Source of the DNA: Neobacillus sp. CF12
Lineage (GTDB): Bacteria; Bacillota; Bacilli; Bacillales; Cytobacillaceae
Assembly: GCF_030348765.1 (NCBI RefSeq)
Contig: NZ_JAUCEU010000007.1
Coordinates: forward strand, 6,096,692 to 6,160,691
Length of the DNA: 64,000 nucleotides
Direction of reading: 5' to 3'
Shown: piece after piece, positions 37,293-47,044 of the stretch
Layout: each line of letters starts with the position of its first letter
Position numbering within the stretch: the first letter of the stretch is position 1
Notes under the pieces: generated by a model
What the model saw: the letters and a program-made list of their open reading frames with translations, nothing else
Databases searched by the model: none
Told to the model about the DNA's origin: nothing
Program-made: the position numbers and the translations under genes

Positions 37293-40200
37293 TCAGATTA
37301 TCGATCAGGCTGCAAGGGATAAAATTAAATTAGAGTTGCATACGAATTTCTTAGTCGAAGCGGGTGCAGGATCTGGTAAAACAACCAGTCTCGTTGACCG
37401 TATGGTAAACCTAATTATCACTGGTACAGCAGAAATTCAAGAGATTGTTGCGATTACCTTTACACGAAAAGCAGCCGACGAATTAAAGATGCGCTTCCAA
37501 TCGAAATTAGAAGCAGCGTGGAAAAAGGAAAGTGATCTTGATCTCAAGTTCCGGTTAGCTGAGGCACTTCAAAATAGTGAACGCTGTTTTCTAGGTACGG
37601 TCCATTCCTTTTGTGCCAAGTTACTTCGCGAACGGCCAATAGAAACTCATTTGGATTTAACCTTTAAGGAACTAGAAGAGACAGATGATTTGGAGCTTTT
37701 GGAGGAAGCGTGGCAGAAGTTTTTAAAGGACGTAATGGATGAAAAGCCACATCTTTTTGACCAGGTCAATGATTTAGGGATAAGTGTTGATCAGATTTTT
37801 CCATGGGTAGAAAAACTAAAGGAATATTCGGATGTTGCGTGGATAACAGAATCTGTCCCCAAACCTAGTTTATCCGTTGAGTTTACTAGGTTTATGAACC
37901 TGCTCAAAGAAGCCGAGAAAGCTTTTCCAGTGGAAGAGCCACCAAGTGGTTATGATAAATTACAAAAACCAATTATCATGGCCATTCAAAAAGAGAGATT
38001 GATGGATGTCACCAAAGAAAAGAATATCATTAGTATCTTTGAACTGTTTAATAAAAACGTAAAGCCAACCTTAAAAAACTGGCACTCAAAGGAAGACGCA
38101 AAGTTTTATGAAGAGAAAATCACTTCATTTTTCGAAGTATCAATTAAGCCTTTGATTCAAGCTTGGAAGGAATATTGCCATCCACAAATAGTGAGATTCA
38201 TCCAAGAAGCTTTATCGGTCTATGAAACCCTCAAAAAGGAGCGTTCATTACTAAATTTCCAAGATTTAATGATGCACACCTCTCAATTGTTAAAGAAAAA
38301 CCTTGAAGTCAGAAGGTATTTTCAAGAAAAGTATCGCTTTTTACTCGTGGATGAATATCAGGATACAGACCCGATTCAGGCTGAGATTATGTTTTACCTA
38401 ACAAGTGAGAATCCTGATGAACAAGTATGGACAAGGTGCAGACCAAGAGCAGGTTCACTGTTCGTTGTCGGTGATCCCAAACAAGCCATTTATCGATTCC
38501 GGCGAGCGGATATTGACACGTACAACCGAGTGAAACAGTTAATGGAAGAACATGGAGGCGAAGTACTACAGCTCATCACGAATTTTAGATCTGTAGATAC
38601 TGTAACGGAAGAGTTTAATACGGTATTTGAAAAGCATTTGCCAGCAGTCGAAACGCTTCATCAAGCGGCCTATCGTCCTTTGAAAGCACACCACATCGAT
38701 GAAGGGGGAGAATTTACGGGTATCAAACGTTTATCTGTTCCTGCAGATTACAGTAAGAAAGAGGATGTAATCCTGACGGACGCGGAAAACATTTCACTCA
38801 CTATTCAATCACTGATCAAGAAAGGATATCGCGCAAAGGACTTTATGGTATTGACCAGATACAATGATGGCGTTTCGGTATATGCAAATAGGATAGAAGA
38901 AAGCGGAATTCCAGTTAGTATCTCGGGAGAGGTAGTTCTAGGTGAAACGCGAGAATTTCAAGATTTATGGATTTTACTGAATTCCTTTTTAGATCCAACA
39001 GATGAAGTGGGTTTTGTTGCGGTACTGCGCGGGATATTCTTCGGAATCAGCGATCAAGATTTATATGAATGGAAAAAGAAAAAAGGCAGGTTTTCTATTT
39101 ATAGTAGCATTCCAGAAGATATTTCCCCGATGACGAAGGAAAAATTTAACCATACGTTAACGATATTAAAGTTATGTAAACAGAAAATACGACAGTTATC
39201 TCCTACAGCCGCCATTGATTTTGTAATGGAGACAGTTGGCTTTTTTCCATTGCTGCTAAAGAATGGACGTGGGAAACGCACCTACAAAAATATGCTGCAA
39301 ATGATGGAATCTCTCCGTAAACAGGAGGCAGCGGGAAATACCAACTATAAGCAAATAATGGATTCTCTAACAAAGCTGCTTTTTGAAAAATCAACTGTTG
39401 CGAATATGGAAGAAGAGGCAGATGCGGTTCGGGTAATGAATGTTCACAAAGCTAAAGGACTAGAGGCACCGATTGTCTTCTTAGCCCACCCTGCCAAACG
39501 GGTGAATCCAGAGTCCTTCTTATCACAGCATATTAAACGAGAAGACTATTCCTCAAAAGGATATTTTACCTTTACCATAAAGAATGGCTTTCAAGAAAAG
39601 GAAATCGCCGTCCCACTTAATTGGGAGGCATATAAAGCGGAGGAACTGATCTACCTTACAGAAGAGGAACTTCGGATTACGTATGTTGCCGCTACCCGTG
39701 CAGAAAAAGCTCTTGTTATCAGTGCGAACGGAAACAATAAGAAAAATCCTTGGAATGTTCTTTTTGAAATGGAAAACATCGAGGAATTGGAGATACCTGA
39801 AATGGAGAGAGTCGAAACTATCGAAGCCAATGAAGTTACATTCGCCGAGTATCAGGCAAAAACACTTAGTAAACTTGCGTGGCTGGAGCAAAGCAAAGTG
39901 GAATCCTTTGAACGCTGGACGCCAACAAGGGATAAGGATTTTACCGATGTTTTCGATATTGAACGAGAAGGTGGCGGTGGAAAAGAGTGGGGCACTCTTA
40001 TTCATGATGTTTTTGAAAAGGCGGTTCAAGGTCATGATGTTCAAAAGTACATCAAAGTTGCATTAAATAAACAGGATATTCCAGCTTCAAGAGAAGATGA
40101 GGTTTTAAATTATCTTACCAACCTTCGTTCTTCTAAGCTATGGGATGAATTACAGACAGCAGATGAAGTCATAACAGAGGTTCCTTTCTCGTTAAAAGTA

Positions 40201-40485
40201 GAAAAGAAAGATCCCCTTTATGGCGAAATAACAAAGAACCCAGAAGGTCAACATCCTTATTATGTAAAAGGGATTATCGATCTCATCTACAAAAAAGATG
40301 GTGAATGGAAGATTGTAGATTACAAAACCGACCGTGCAAAAAGGAAGGAAGATTATGAAAAACTTCAAGCTTTTTATCGTCCACAACTTACCTTCTATAA
40401 ACAGGCATGGGAAGAAATAACAAAGGAAAAAGTAAAAAGTGAAAGTTTATATTTCCTTGAAAACAATCAGTTGGTGAATTATTAA
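37285..40485 (+). CDS. AddA-like UvrD helicase-nuclease
   Basis: A 1,066-residue superfamily 1A helicase with a C-terminal nuclease. Walker A is VEAGAGSGKTTS (Lys32). IVAITFTRKAADELK is motif Ia, LLVDEYQDTDPIQ is motif II, VGDPKQAIYRFRRAD is motif III, MNVHKAKGLEAPIVFLA is motif V, and YVAATRAEKAL is motif VI. The nuclease has GIIDLIYKKDGEWKIVDYKTD near the end. The shorter length than housekeeping AddA (about 1,230) fits a distinct pair. ATG 37285 has AAGGGG nine bases ahead; GTG 37279 is less likely. It should unwind and degrade double-strand ends with its AddB-like partner. Confidence 0.88.
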   Translation: MTNQIIDQAARDKIKLELHTNFLVEAGAGSGKTTSLVDRMVNLIITGTAEIQEIVAITFTRKAADELKMRFQSKLEAAWKKESDLDLKFRLAEALQNSERCFLGTVHSFCAKLLRERPIETHLDLTFKELEETDDLELLEEAWQKFLKDVMDEKPHLFDQVNDLGISVDQIFPWVEKLKEYSDVAWITESVPKPSLSVEFTRFMNLLKEAEKAFPVEEPPSGYDKLQKPIIMAIQKERLMDVTKEKNIISIFELFNKNVKPTLKNWHSKEDAKFYEEKITSFFEVSIKPLIQAWKEYCHPQIVRFIQEALSVYETLKKERSLLNFQDLMMHTSQLLKKNLEVRRYFQEKYRFLLVDEYQDTDPIQAEIMFYLTSENPDEQVWTRCRPRAGSLFVVGDPKQAIYRFRRADIDTYNRVKQLMEEHGGEVLQLITNFRSVDTVTEEFNTVFEKHLPAVETLHQAAYRPLKAHHIDEGGEFTGIKRLSVPADYSKKEDVILTDAENISLTIQSLIKKGYRAKDFMVLTRYNDGVSVYANRIEESGIPVSISGEVVLGETREFQDLWILLNSFLDPTDEVGFVAVLRGIFFGISDQDLYEWKKKKGRFSIYSSIPEDISPMTKEKFNHTLTILKLCKQKIRQLSPTAAIDFVMETVGFFPLLLKNGRGKRTYKNMLQMMESLRKQEAAGNTNYKQIMDSLTKLLFEKSTVANMEEEADAVRVMNVHKAKGLEAPIVFLAHPAKRVNPESFLSQHIKREDYSSKGYFTFTIKNGFQEKEIAVPLNWEAYKAEELIYLTEEELRITYVAATRAEKALVISANGNNKKNPWNVLFEMENIEELEIPEMERVETIEANEVTFAEYQAKTLSKLAWLEQSKVESFERWTPTRDKDFTDVFDIEREGGGGKEWGTLIHDVFEKAVQGHDVQKYIKVALNKQDIPASREDEVLNYLTNLRSSKLWDELQTADEVITEVPFSLKVEKKDPLYGEITKNPEGQHPYYVKGIIDLIYKKDGEWKIVDYKTDRAKRKEDYEKLQAFYRPQLTFYKQAWEEITKEKVKSESLYFLENNQLVNY

Positions 40486-40489
40486 AAAG

Positions 40490-40524
40490 AAAAATTCCTC
40501 ATTTTTAAAATGGGGAATTTTTTT
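40490..40524. terminator. Bidirectional terminator overlapping a gene end
   Basis: AAAAATTCC...CATTTT pairs with AAAATG...GGAATTTTT (about 40490-40524). The stop codon of the minus-strand thioesterase lies within the stem. Confidence 0.75.
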
Positions 40525-40930
40525 GATAATCGACCTCGAACTGTTCAATTCTTTCCCTTACAAAGTCTGGAACGGGGCATGGTACCATCGTTTCATGGTC
40601 AACGCTCACATAAATAATCTCAGCGAGGAGAACCGGCTCCATTTCATCTTCTCTCGTAATCATAAAATTCATCGTCATGCTTTTGTTGCCGACTCTTTCC
40701 ATCCTGCACCAAATGGTGAGCCAATCATTTAAGTATGCTGAACGTTTATACTGGATTGTTGATTTTGCTAGAACAAAATCAAACACTTCATCGTGCTGAA
40801 GCAGCTGCTGGAAATATTCTGTGACGGCAACATCAATATACGTTAAATAATGAGAGTTAAAAACGATTTTCTGCCCATCAATTTCCGAATAGCGCACCTT
40901 TAATCGATGTGAGAAACGATAATCTACCAT
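40505..40930 (-). CDS. Acyl-CoA thioesterase, 4HBT hot-dog fold
   Basis: A 141-residue YbgC/FadM-type thioesterase that hydrolyses acyl-CoA. The family strand is RLKVRYSEIDGQKIVFNSHYLTYIDVAV with the catalytic-region Asp, followed by IQYKRSAYLNDWLTI and FMITRED. It has the usual length for the fold. The active-site Asp sits in SEID-G-Q-K, where most members read Asp-x-x-G-H-V, so a key residue differs. It is 16 bases from an SRPBCC gene on the same strand, so the two may be co-transcribed. Confidence 0.85.
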   Translation of the reverse strand: MVDYRFSHRLKVRYSEIDGQKIVFNSHYLTYIDVAVTEYFQQLLQHDEVFDFVLAKSTIQYKRSAYLNDWLTIWCRMERVGNKSMTMNFMITREDEMEPVLLAEIIYVSVDHETMVPCPVPDFVRERIEQFEVDYQKNSPF

Positions 40931-40945
40931 TCCAAACTCCTTTCT

Positions 40946-41407
40946 TTATTGCACTAAAGCATATTCTTCTTCAGCTACCTGTTTAACCTTATCAACGAAC
41001 TTTACAACGGCTTTATCGCTGGCGAACCATAAAAATAATTTAAAGATGGCTTTTAATGGTTTATTTGTCGTTGTGTATTTAAACACCGTTTTATGTTCAT
41101 TTATTCTTGTTAATTCATAGCCAGCCGTAATTTCAAAATAGTTGGCTAAGTTAAAACCAACCTTCATTTTTTTGTGACCTGGATTATTCAAATATTCTAG
41201 TGTTACAACATCATATTCCTCAACCCGTTTTCCTTCTTTATACTGCTGACGATAAATACTCCCAACACCTTCTTCGGTCACTTTCACGGGAGTATTGCCA
41301 ACAACCTGCGGCATAATTTTTTGCATGTTTTCTAATGACCCATCAAATAATCCCCAGATTTTTTCAATTGGAGCGTCAATTTCAATTTCTTTCGTCCATT
41401 CTTTCAA
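40946..41407 (-). CDS. SRPBCC-family protein
   Basis: A 153-residue START/SRPBCC-type protein with a hydrophobic ligand cavity. It starts KEWTKEIEIDAPIEKIWGLF, the conserved first strand and helix, and continues with strands such as EEYDVVTLEYL. TTG 41407 follows AGGAGAGGTG at seven bases, which decides the start. Such proteins bind or modify lipids or aromatic ligands, and no substrate is evident. A hydrophobic stretch near 118-128 (FKLFLWFA) is part of the fold. Confidence 0.8.
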   Translation of the reverse strand: MKEWTKEIEIDAPIEKIWGLFDGSLENMQKIMPQVVGNTPVKVTEEGVGSIYRQQYKEGKRVEEYDVVTLEYLNNPGHKKMKVGFNLANYFEITAGYELTRINEHKTVFKYTTTNKPLKAIFKLFLWFASDKAVVKFVDKVKQVAEEEYALVQ

Positions 41408-41617
41408 TATAAAACACCTCTCCTATATAATTATTTTTAATTTTCCGAAAAAATAACAGGTAGATACAATATTCTATTTTTAACTTGAAAATCCTTTATA
41501 TTGTACCAAACTCTGGGTAGTATTAATTTTAGTTTCTAAGTTTAATAGGTTGATTTCTCATAACAATAATTGGAAAATAGAAAAATAAACGAATCTAAGA
41601 AGGGATTGGATTAAAAT

Positions 41618-42856
41618 TTGGGTACTTCTCTAGATCATTCAATAGAAAAACCTGGAACCTTAACACGTTCCAAACGGTTATGGATAGCCATGGTGCTAGG
41701 TTCTTTAGCGGCTTTTGCCCCGTTATCCATTGATATGTATTTACCCGCGTTACCGATATTAGCTGATTACTTTCAAACCAGCCCGTCATTTATTCAGCTA
41801 AGTTTAACGTTTTTCCTGCTTGGATTATCTATTGGGCAGCTGTTTACGGGGCCAATAAGTGATATTCGTGGAAGACGGAAACCACTTTTAATTGGTTTGA
41901 TAATCTATTTTGTTGTTTCTTTATTGTGCGTGGTTAGTCCTTCTGTTTGGACCTTCATTTTGTTACGGTTTATTCAAGGACTGGCGGGTTCAGTGGGGAC
42001 GGTGATCTCAAGGGCGATTGTACGAGATTTATATACTGGTAGCGAATTAACCAAATTCTTTGCTCTTCTCTCCCTTGTAAACGGGGCAGCACCCATATTA
42101 GCTCCAATTGCTGGTGCTCAGTTCCTAAGATTTGTCCCGTGGCAAGGGATATTTATTATCCTAGGTTTAATCGGTTTTATTATGTTTATTGTTGTTCTTT
42201 TTGGCTTATCAGAAACACTTCCTGAGAATAGGAGGTTACGAGGTGGTCTCAAAAACACCCTTCTGACCTTTCGGAATCTCATTTTTGATCGTAGTTTCAT
42301 TGGGTATGCCATCTCTCAAGGACTCGTTTTTGCCGCAATGTTTGCTTACATTTCAGGTTCTCCCTTTGTGGTGCAAAGCATTTACGGTGCTTCGGCACAA
42401 ATGTTCAGTCTTATTTTTGCAATAAATGGACTGGGTATTATGATAGCCAGCCAAATTACTGGTAGATTAGCAGGCAGGGTACAGGAGTCAAAGCTTTTAA
42501 TCTTCGGATTGGGGATGTCTTTATTTGGAGGAATGATTCTGCTGATTCTTCTGCTGTTACAAGCAAAGCTGTGGTTAATTTGTGTTCCATTATTTTTGGT
42601 TGTCGCTAGCGTTGGAGTCGTTAATACAGCTGGATTCTCGCTTGCCATGCAAAAGCAGGGTAAAAATGCAGGCAGTGCCTCTGCGCTCCTTGGTGTAATA
42701 TCATTTGCATTTGGCGGTGTAGCTTCTCCTTTAGTTGGAATAGGAGGAGAAGAATCGGCAATCCCAATGGGACTGGTCATCGCATGCGCCACCATTGCTG
42801 CGGTACTTTCATATGTTTTCCTTGTGTTAAGAAAAACAAGTCAAAATCTTGGATAA
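41618..42856 (+). CDS. Bcr/CflA-family multidrug efflux transporter
   Basis: A 412-residue MFS transporter with about 12 membrane segments. The Bcr/CflA signature is early: SIDMYLPALPILADYF, then GQLFTGPISDIRGRRKPLL, the cytoplasmic loop with the conserved Arg-rich motif. It exports drugs such as bicyclomycin or chloramphenicol by proton exchange; the substrate here is unknown. The start is TTG 41618, with AAGGGA about 11 bases ahead. A terminator follows, so it is monocistronic. Confidence 0.9.
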   Translation: MGTSLDHSIEKPGTLTRSKRLWIAMVLGSLAAFAPLSIDMYLPALPILADYFQTSPSFIQLSLTFFLLGLSIGQLFTGPISDIRGRRKPLLIGLIIYFVVSLLCVVSPSVWTFILLRFIQGLAGSVGTVISRAIVRDLYTGSELTKFFALLSLVNGAAPILAPIAGAQFLRFVPWQGIFIILGLIGFIMFIVVLFGLSETLPENRRLRGGLKNTLLTFRNLIFDRSFIGYAISQGLVFAAMFAYISGSPFVVQSIYGASAQMFSLIFAINGLGIMIASQITGRLAGRVQESKLLIFGLGMSLFGGMILLILLLLQAKLWLICVPLFLVVASVGVVNTAGFSLAMQKQGKNAGSASALLGVISFAFGGVASPLVGIGGEESAIPMGLVIACATIAAVLSYVFLVLRKTSQNLG

Positions 42857-42861
42857 ATAGC

Positions 42862-42898
42862 AAATACCCTTTCAAAGATTGGAAGGGTATTTTTTTTA
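42862..42898 (+). terminator. Intrinsic terminator
   Basis: AAATACCCTT (42862-42871) pairs with AAGGGTATTT (42883-42892), and more T residues follow. Confidence 0.85.
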
Positions 42899-43074
42899 TT
42901 ATTGAAACTCTTTCTAAAAAAACGAGTTCACTATGAACAAAGGGGAAACAAAAAAGAGAAGTGGGTATTGGCTAGCGAAGGAAAATTCAACCATTTATTT
43001 TGTAAGCATGATTTTTAAAATTTTTTCAATCCTGTGCTACTATTAGATGGAATCGTAGAAAATGAGGTGTTTAT

Positions 43075-43806
43075 ATGAAAATTGAAGTATGGTCTGATTT
43101 TGTCTGTCCATTTTGTTATATAGGAAAGCGTCGTTTAGAGGAGGCACTCTCTCAATTCCCACATAGAAACAGTGTTGAAGTAGAATTCAAAAGCTTTGAA
43201 CTAGATCCTAATTCTCCTGCATATAGTGGCAAAAGCATTCATGAAGCATTAGCTTCAAAATATGGGATGAGTATTGAACAAGCAAAGCAAGCGAATCAAA
43301 ATGTTGGTCAGCAAGCTGCTACTGTTGGGTTAAAGTTTAATTTTGAAGATATGAAGCCAACTAATACGTTTAAGGCTCATCGCTTGGCAAAGTATGCAAA
43401 AACACTAGGAAAAGAAGCGGTTATTACAGAAAAACTACTTTATGCTTATTTTACTGAATCTAAGAATTTAGGCGACCTAGAAACTTTAGCGGATATTGCC
43501 GAAGCATCAGGGCTTGAACGTCAAGAGTCATTAAAGGTCCTTGAAGATGAAAAAGCATATGCGAATGATGTCCGAATCGATCAATCGATTGCACAGCAAT
43601 ATCAAATTACCGGTGTACCGTTTTTTATTGTGAACCAAAAATATGCCATCTCTGGCGCACAGCCAACCTCAACCTTTGCGGGAGCACTGCAAAAAGTATG
43701 GGAAGAAGAAAATCCGGCTCCCGTTCTCCAGGATTTATCAACAGTAAGTGCAGAAGATGCAAGCTGTGTAGATGGCAACTGTGTTATTCCAGAAAGAAAA
43801 GAATAG
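43075..43806 (+). CDS. DsbA-family (FrnE-like) oxidoreductase
   Basis: A 243-residue thioredoxin-fold protein. The CPFC active site is in WSDFVCPFCYIGK, directly after the first strand. The helical insert is long, as in FrnE and 2-hydroxychromene-2-carboxylate isomerase relatives. TGVPFFIVNQKYAISGAQP holds the cis-Pro. A C-terminal extension adds SCVDGNCVIP, a second Cys pair of the sort found in FrnE. It has no signal peptide, so it works in the cytosol as a thiol-disulphide oxidoreductase. Confidence 0.9.
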   Translation: MKIEVWSDFVCPFCYIGKRRLEEALSQFPHRNSVEVEFKSFELDPNSPAYSGKSIHEALASKYGMSIEQAKQANQNVGQQAATVGLKFNFEDMKPTNTFKAHRLAKYAKTLGKEAVITEKLLYAYFTESKNLGDLETLADIAEASGLERQESLKVLEDEKAYANDVRIDQSIAQQYQITGVPFFIVNQKYAISGAQPTSTFAGALQKVWEEENPAPVLQDLSTVSAEDASCVDGNCVIPERKE

Positions 43807-43818
43807 TTCTTTTGAAAG

Positions 43819-43846
43819 AACTGCATCTATTTGGTGCAGTTTTTTA
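43819..43846 (+). terminator. Intrinsic terminator
   Basis: AACTGCAT (43819-43826) pairs with GTGCAGTT (43834-43841) and six T residues follow. Confidence 0.75.
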
Positions 43847-43920
43847 ATATTATCAGGCTTTTGAATAAGTTGCCATCACAATGAAATAATAGTCGTAAAC
43901 AAGCTAAGGAGCAAACACCT

Positions 43921-44565
43921 ATGAACGTATTAGTGGTTGGAGCTAATGGGCAGGTTGGTAAACTTTTGGTTAACCAACTTAGAGACAGTAAGGAACATAC
44001 AGTCAAAGCGATGGTCAGAAGAGAAGAACAGGCGGACGCTTTTAAAAAGCTTGATGTAGAAGTTGCAGTTACCTGTTTAGAGCAAAGTGTAGAAGATATT
44101 GCTCAAGCAGCAAGAGGCTGCAATGCCATTGTGTTCACAGCTGGATCGGGACGGCATACTGGATATGATAAAACATTGTTAATTGATCTAGATGGTGCCG
44201 TGAAGACAATCGAGGCTGCAGAAATAGTGGGAATTAAGCGCTTTATTATGATTAGTGCAATTCAGGCACACAGAAGAGAGAACTGGCATGAGAAAATGCT
44301 TCCCTATTATGCGGCCAAATATTATGCAGACAAAATGCTTGAACAAAGTGAACTAACATACACGATTATCCGTCCCGGTGGTTTAGTGAGTGAGCAAGGA
44401 ACAGGTCTGGTTTCTGCTGCGGTTGACATTCCCAGTGGGAAGATACCACGTGAAGATGTGGCGAGAACGATCATACAATCACTAACCGAAGAAAATACAT
44501 ATTACCAGTCATTTGACCTCGTTTCTGGTGAAGTTCCCATTACGAAGGCTCTAAAAATACTTTAA
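43921..44565 (+). CDS. yhfK: YhfK-like NAD(P)-binding SDR
   Basis: A 214-residue atypical short-chain dehydrogenase that closely matches B. subtilis YhfK. The nucleotide loop is VVGANGQVGKLLV, followed by MVRREEQADAF, IVFTAGSGRHTGYDKT, VGIKRFIMISAIQAH, and TYTIIRPGGLVSEQGTG. The usual active-site Tyr-x3-Lys is kept as YYAAKYYAD. TAAGGAG precedes the ATG. It probably reduces a small carbonyl compound or binds NADP as a redox sensor; the substrate is unknown. A terminator lies about 95 bases downstream. Confidence 0.9.
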   Translation: MNVLVVGANGQVGKLLVNQLRDSKEHTVKAMVRREEQADAFKKLDVEVAVTCLEQSVEDIAQAARGCNAIVFTAGSGRHTGYDKTLLIDLDGAVKTIEAAEIVGIKRFIMISAIQAHRRENWHEKMLPYYAAKYYADKMLEQSELTYTIIRPGGLVSEQGTGLVSAAVDIPSGKIPREDVARTIIQSLTEENTYYQSFDLVSGEVPITKALKIL

Positions 44566-44659
44566 AAAAGTCATTGATATCGAGATATCAGCTATAAAGA
44601 ATGATATTGGTGTTAATCGGAATATTTCAGCATAAATTCAATTATATACACGAACCACT

Positions 44660-44693
44660 AAAAAGCATTTGGGTTGTCTCAAATGCTTTTTTT
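44660..44693 (+). terminator. Intrinsic terminator
   Basis: AAAAAGCATTTG (44660-44671) pairs with CAAATGCTTTTT (44680-44691) and T residues continue. Confidence 0.85.
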
Positions 44694-44820
44694 CGTTGAA
44701 AAAAGGTTTTAATTTTACCCGTGAAAAATATAGTAGGTAGAAGATGATGTCCCATCTTGAAACTTTTCCTTAGCATATCCGTACAATTATCTAGGCTATT
44801 ATTATAACATGGAGGGTATT

Positions 44821-45423
44821 ATGGATTTATGGATTAAAGAGTTCATTGGACAATTTGGCTACTGGGGGGTGTTTCTCCTCATTGCACTTGAAAATATATT
44901 CCCTCCGATTCCATCCGAAGTAATTCTTACTTTTGGAGGCTATATGACATCTCAAACCAATCTGACCGTTCCAGGTGTTGTGGCATCTTCAACGTTAGGT
45001 TCCGTGTTCGGTGCAGTCCTCCTCTACCAACTCGGCGCCATATTAAATGTAAACAAATTAGAAGTTGTGATTGAACGGTATGGACGATTCCTTCGTCTAA
45101 CAAAGAAGGATCTCTATCGAGCAGACGAATGGTTTGAAAAATATGGAATCTGGACAGTCTTTTTCTGTCGCTTCATTCCGCTTATTCGCAGTCTGATTTC
45201 AATCCCTGCAGGAATAGCAAAAATGAACTTCTGGCTGTTCATCAGTTTTACAACGTTAGGCACAATCATTTGGAATACAGTGTTGATCAACCTAGGAGCA
45301 CGAGTGGGAGAAAATTGGGAAGTCATCGTTGATAGGATGGACCAATATTCAAATTATTTATATCTGTTCTTAATCATTTTCATTATCGTATTGATAGGAT
45401 GGCAGAGAAAAAGAAGATACTAG
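44821..45423 (+). CDS. DedA-family membrane protein
   Basis: A 200-residue DedA protein with four to five membrane segments. ATG 44821 follows GGAGGG at four bases, so it is preferred over the ATG at 44809. The family motifs are ENIFPPIPSEVILTFGGY (the Glu and Pro-Pro-Ile-Pro reentrant part) and FFCRFIPLIRSLISIPAGI (the Arg-containing second reentrant part). Members of this family flip undecaprenyl phosphate or other lipids across the membrane. It is 69 bases before cardiolipin synthase, which points to a shared membrane-lipid role. Confidence 0.92.
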   Translation: MDLWIKEFIGQFGYWGVFLLIALENIFPPIPSEVILTFGGYMTSQTNLTVPGVVASSTLGSVFGAVLLYQLGAILNVNKLEVVIERYGRFLRLTKKDLYRADEWFEKYGIWTVFFCRFIPLIRSLISIPAGIAKMNFWLFISFTTLGTIIWNTVLINLGARVGENWEVIVDRMDQYSNYLYLFLIIFIIVLIGWQRKRRY

Positions 45424-45492
45424 GATAAACTAAGGGAAAATCTGAAAGAAATTTCTAAAGTAATCTTTATTTCAGTGGAGAGGGTTTTGGCC

Positions 45493-46941
45493 ATGAATAT
45501 TACGTCTATATTACTAGGCTTACTTCTTATCTTAAATATCATGTTGGCCCTCATTGTTATTTTTCAAGAAAGAAGGGACGTTGGTTCCACGTGGGCCTGG
45601 CTGCTAGTATTATTTTTTATCCCTATTCTTGGATTTGTTATGTATCTATTGTTAGGACAAAATCTAAGTCGAAAACGACTTTTTCAATGGGATGATCTCA
45701 AAAAAACAGGATTTGAAAAAGCATTGGAAACCCAATTGACCAAACTTCGTTTGAATCAATTCTATTATCGCAATAATGTAACAAAGGATAACCATGATTT
45801 AATTTATATGCATATGATTAATAATCAAGCTATCTTAACTGAGGATAATGCTGTTGAAATTTTTGCAGACGGTAAGGAAAAATTTGATCAGTTATTTAAG
45901 GATATAAAAGCGGCTAGGAATTATATTCATATCCAATATTACATTATTAAAAATGATAATCTCGGCAAAAAATTAATCGAGGCTTTGACTGTCAAAGCAA
46001 AGCAAGGAGTAAAGGTACGTATTCTGTATGACGAATTAGGTTCCCGAAGCCTGCCGAAAAGATCATTTAGAGAATTTCGGAAAGCAGGAGGACAAGTGGA
46101 GGTCTTTTTCCCATCTAAATTTAGGTTTATAAATCTAAGGATGAACTATCGGAATCACCGAAAACTAGTTATTATCGATGGGAAGATTGGCTATGTTGGC
46201 GGTTTTAATGTTGGTGATGAATATTTAGGGCTTAATAAGAAATTTGGCTACTGGCGTGATACCCATTTACGGATTCAAGGAACGGCTGTTTATGCACTCC
46301 AGACCCGTTTTATCCTGGATTGGAATCAAGCCTCAGATGACCAAGATGTTGACTACGTTCCTAATCTTTACCCTGAAGATATTTCTCACGGTAAAATCGG
46401 AATCCAAATCGTAACAAGTGGTCCTGATTCTGAATTTCAACAAATTAAGAATGGCTATATAAAAATGATTATGTCCGCAAAAAAATCGATTTATATCCAA
46501 ACTCCTTACTTTATACCAGATGCAAGTTTGTTGGATGTACTAAGAATAGCCTGCTTGTCTGGAGTCGAGGTCAATATTATGATTCCGGATAAACCAGATC
46601 ACTTATTTGTGTATTGGGCAACACTCTCGCATGTTAGTGAATTATTAAAAGTAGGAGCAAAGGTCTACATTTATAAAAATGGTTTTATTCACGCTAAAAT
46701 GCTCGTTGTCGATGAAGAAATATCTTCTGTTGGTACTGCGAACATTGACTATCGAAGTTTTAAACTCAATTTTGAAGTGAATGCCTTTTTATATGATGAA
46801 GGAATTTCAAGAAATCTTACGGAAATATTTAAAGAGGATATTAAGGTATCGATGTTACTTACATTTGAATGCTACCAAAAACGTTCTTTAGAAGTTCGTC
46901 TTAAAGAATCGGTATCAAGATTACTTTCACCGATTTTATAA
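45493..46941 (+). CDS. cls: Cardiolipin synthase
   Basis: A 482-residue phospholipase D-superfamily enzyme that joins two phosphatidylglycerols to cardiolipin and glycerol. Length and N-terminus match B. subtilis ClsA (482 residues). Two membrane helices (about 3-25 and 35-55) are followed by two HKD motifs, NHRKLVIIDGKIGYVGG and HAKMLVVDEEISSVGTAN. ATG 45493 is favoured, with GAGAGG about nine bases ahead; a TTG at 45487 is possible. It is membrane-anchored with its active site on the inner face. Confidence 0.94.
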   Translation: MNITSILLGLLLILNIMLALIVIFQERRDVGSTWAWLLVLFFIPILGFVMYLLLGQNLSRKRLFQWDDLKKTGFEKALETQLTKLRLNQFYYRNNVTKDNHDLIYMHMINNQAILTEDNAVEIFADGKEKFDQLFKDIKAARNYIHIQYYIIKNDNLGKKLIEALTVKAKQGVKVRILYDELGSRSLPKRSFREFRKAGGQVEVFFPSKFRFINLRMNYRNHRKLVIIDGKIGYVGGFNVGDEYLGLNKKFGYWRDTHLRIQGTAVYALQTRFILDWNQASDDQDVDYVPNLYPEDISHGKIGIQIVTSGPDSEFQQIKNGYIKMIMSAKKSIYIQTPYFIPDASLLDVLRIACLSGVEVNIMIPDKPDHLFVYWATLSHVSELLKVGAKVYIYKNGFIHAKMLVVDEEISSVGTANIDYRSFKLNFEVNAFLYDEGISRNLTEIFKEDIKVSMLLTFECYQKRSLEVRLKESVSRLLSPIL

Positions 46942-47044
46942 AGATATTTTTGTTTTTTTCAAAAAAGGTGTAAAATGAAAGTAGGAAAACTACTTCTTGT
47001 TCGACCTGCTTTTTTCCTAATCTATTTGGAAGAAGATGAGGGTA

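Noticed and set aside
42930..43043. Small open frame (about 37 codons) between the MFS and DsbA genes
   Set aside because: No ribosome site precedes it and the sequence has no recognisable feature.
44575..44590. Palindrome TGATATCGAGATATCA after yhfK
   Set aside because: It has no T-tract and no gene follows closely; chance in AT-rich sequence is possible.
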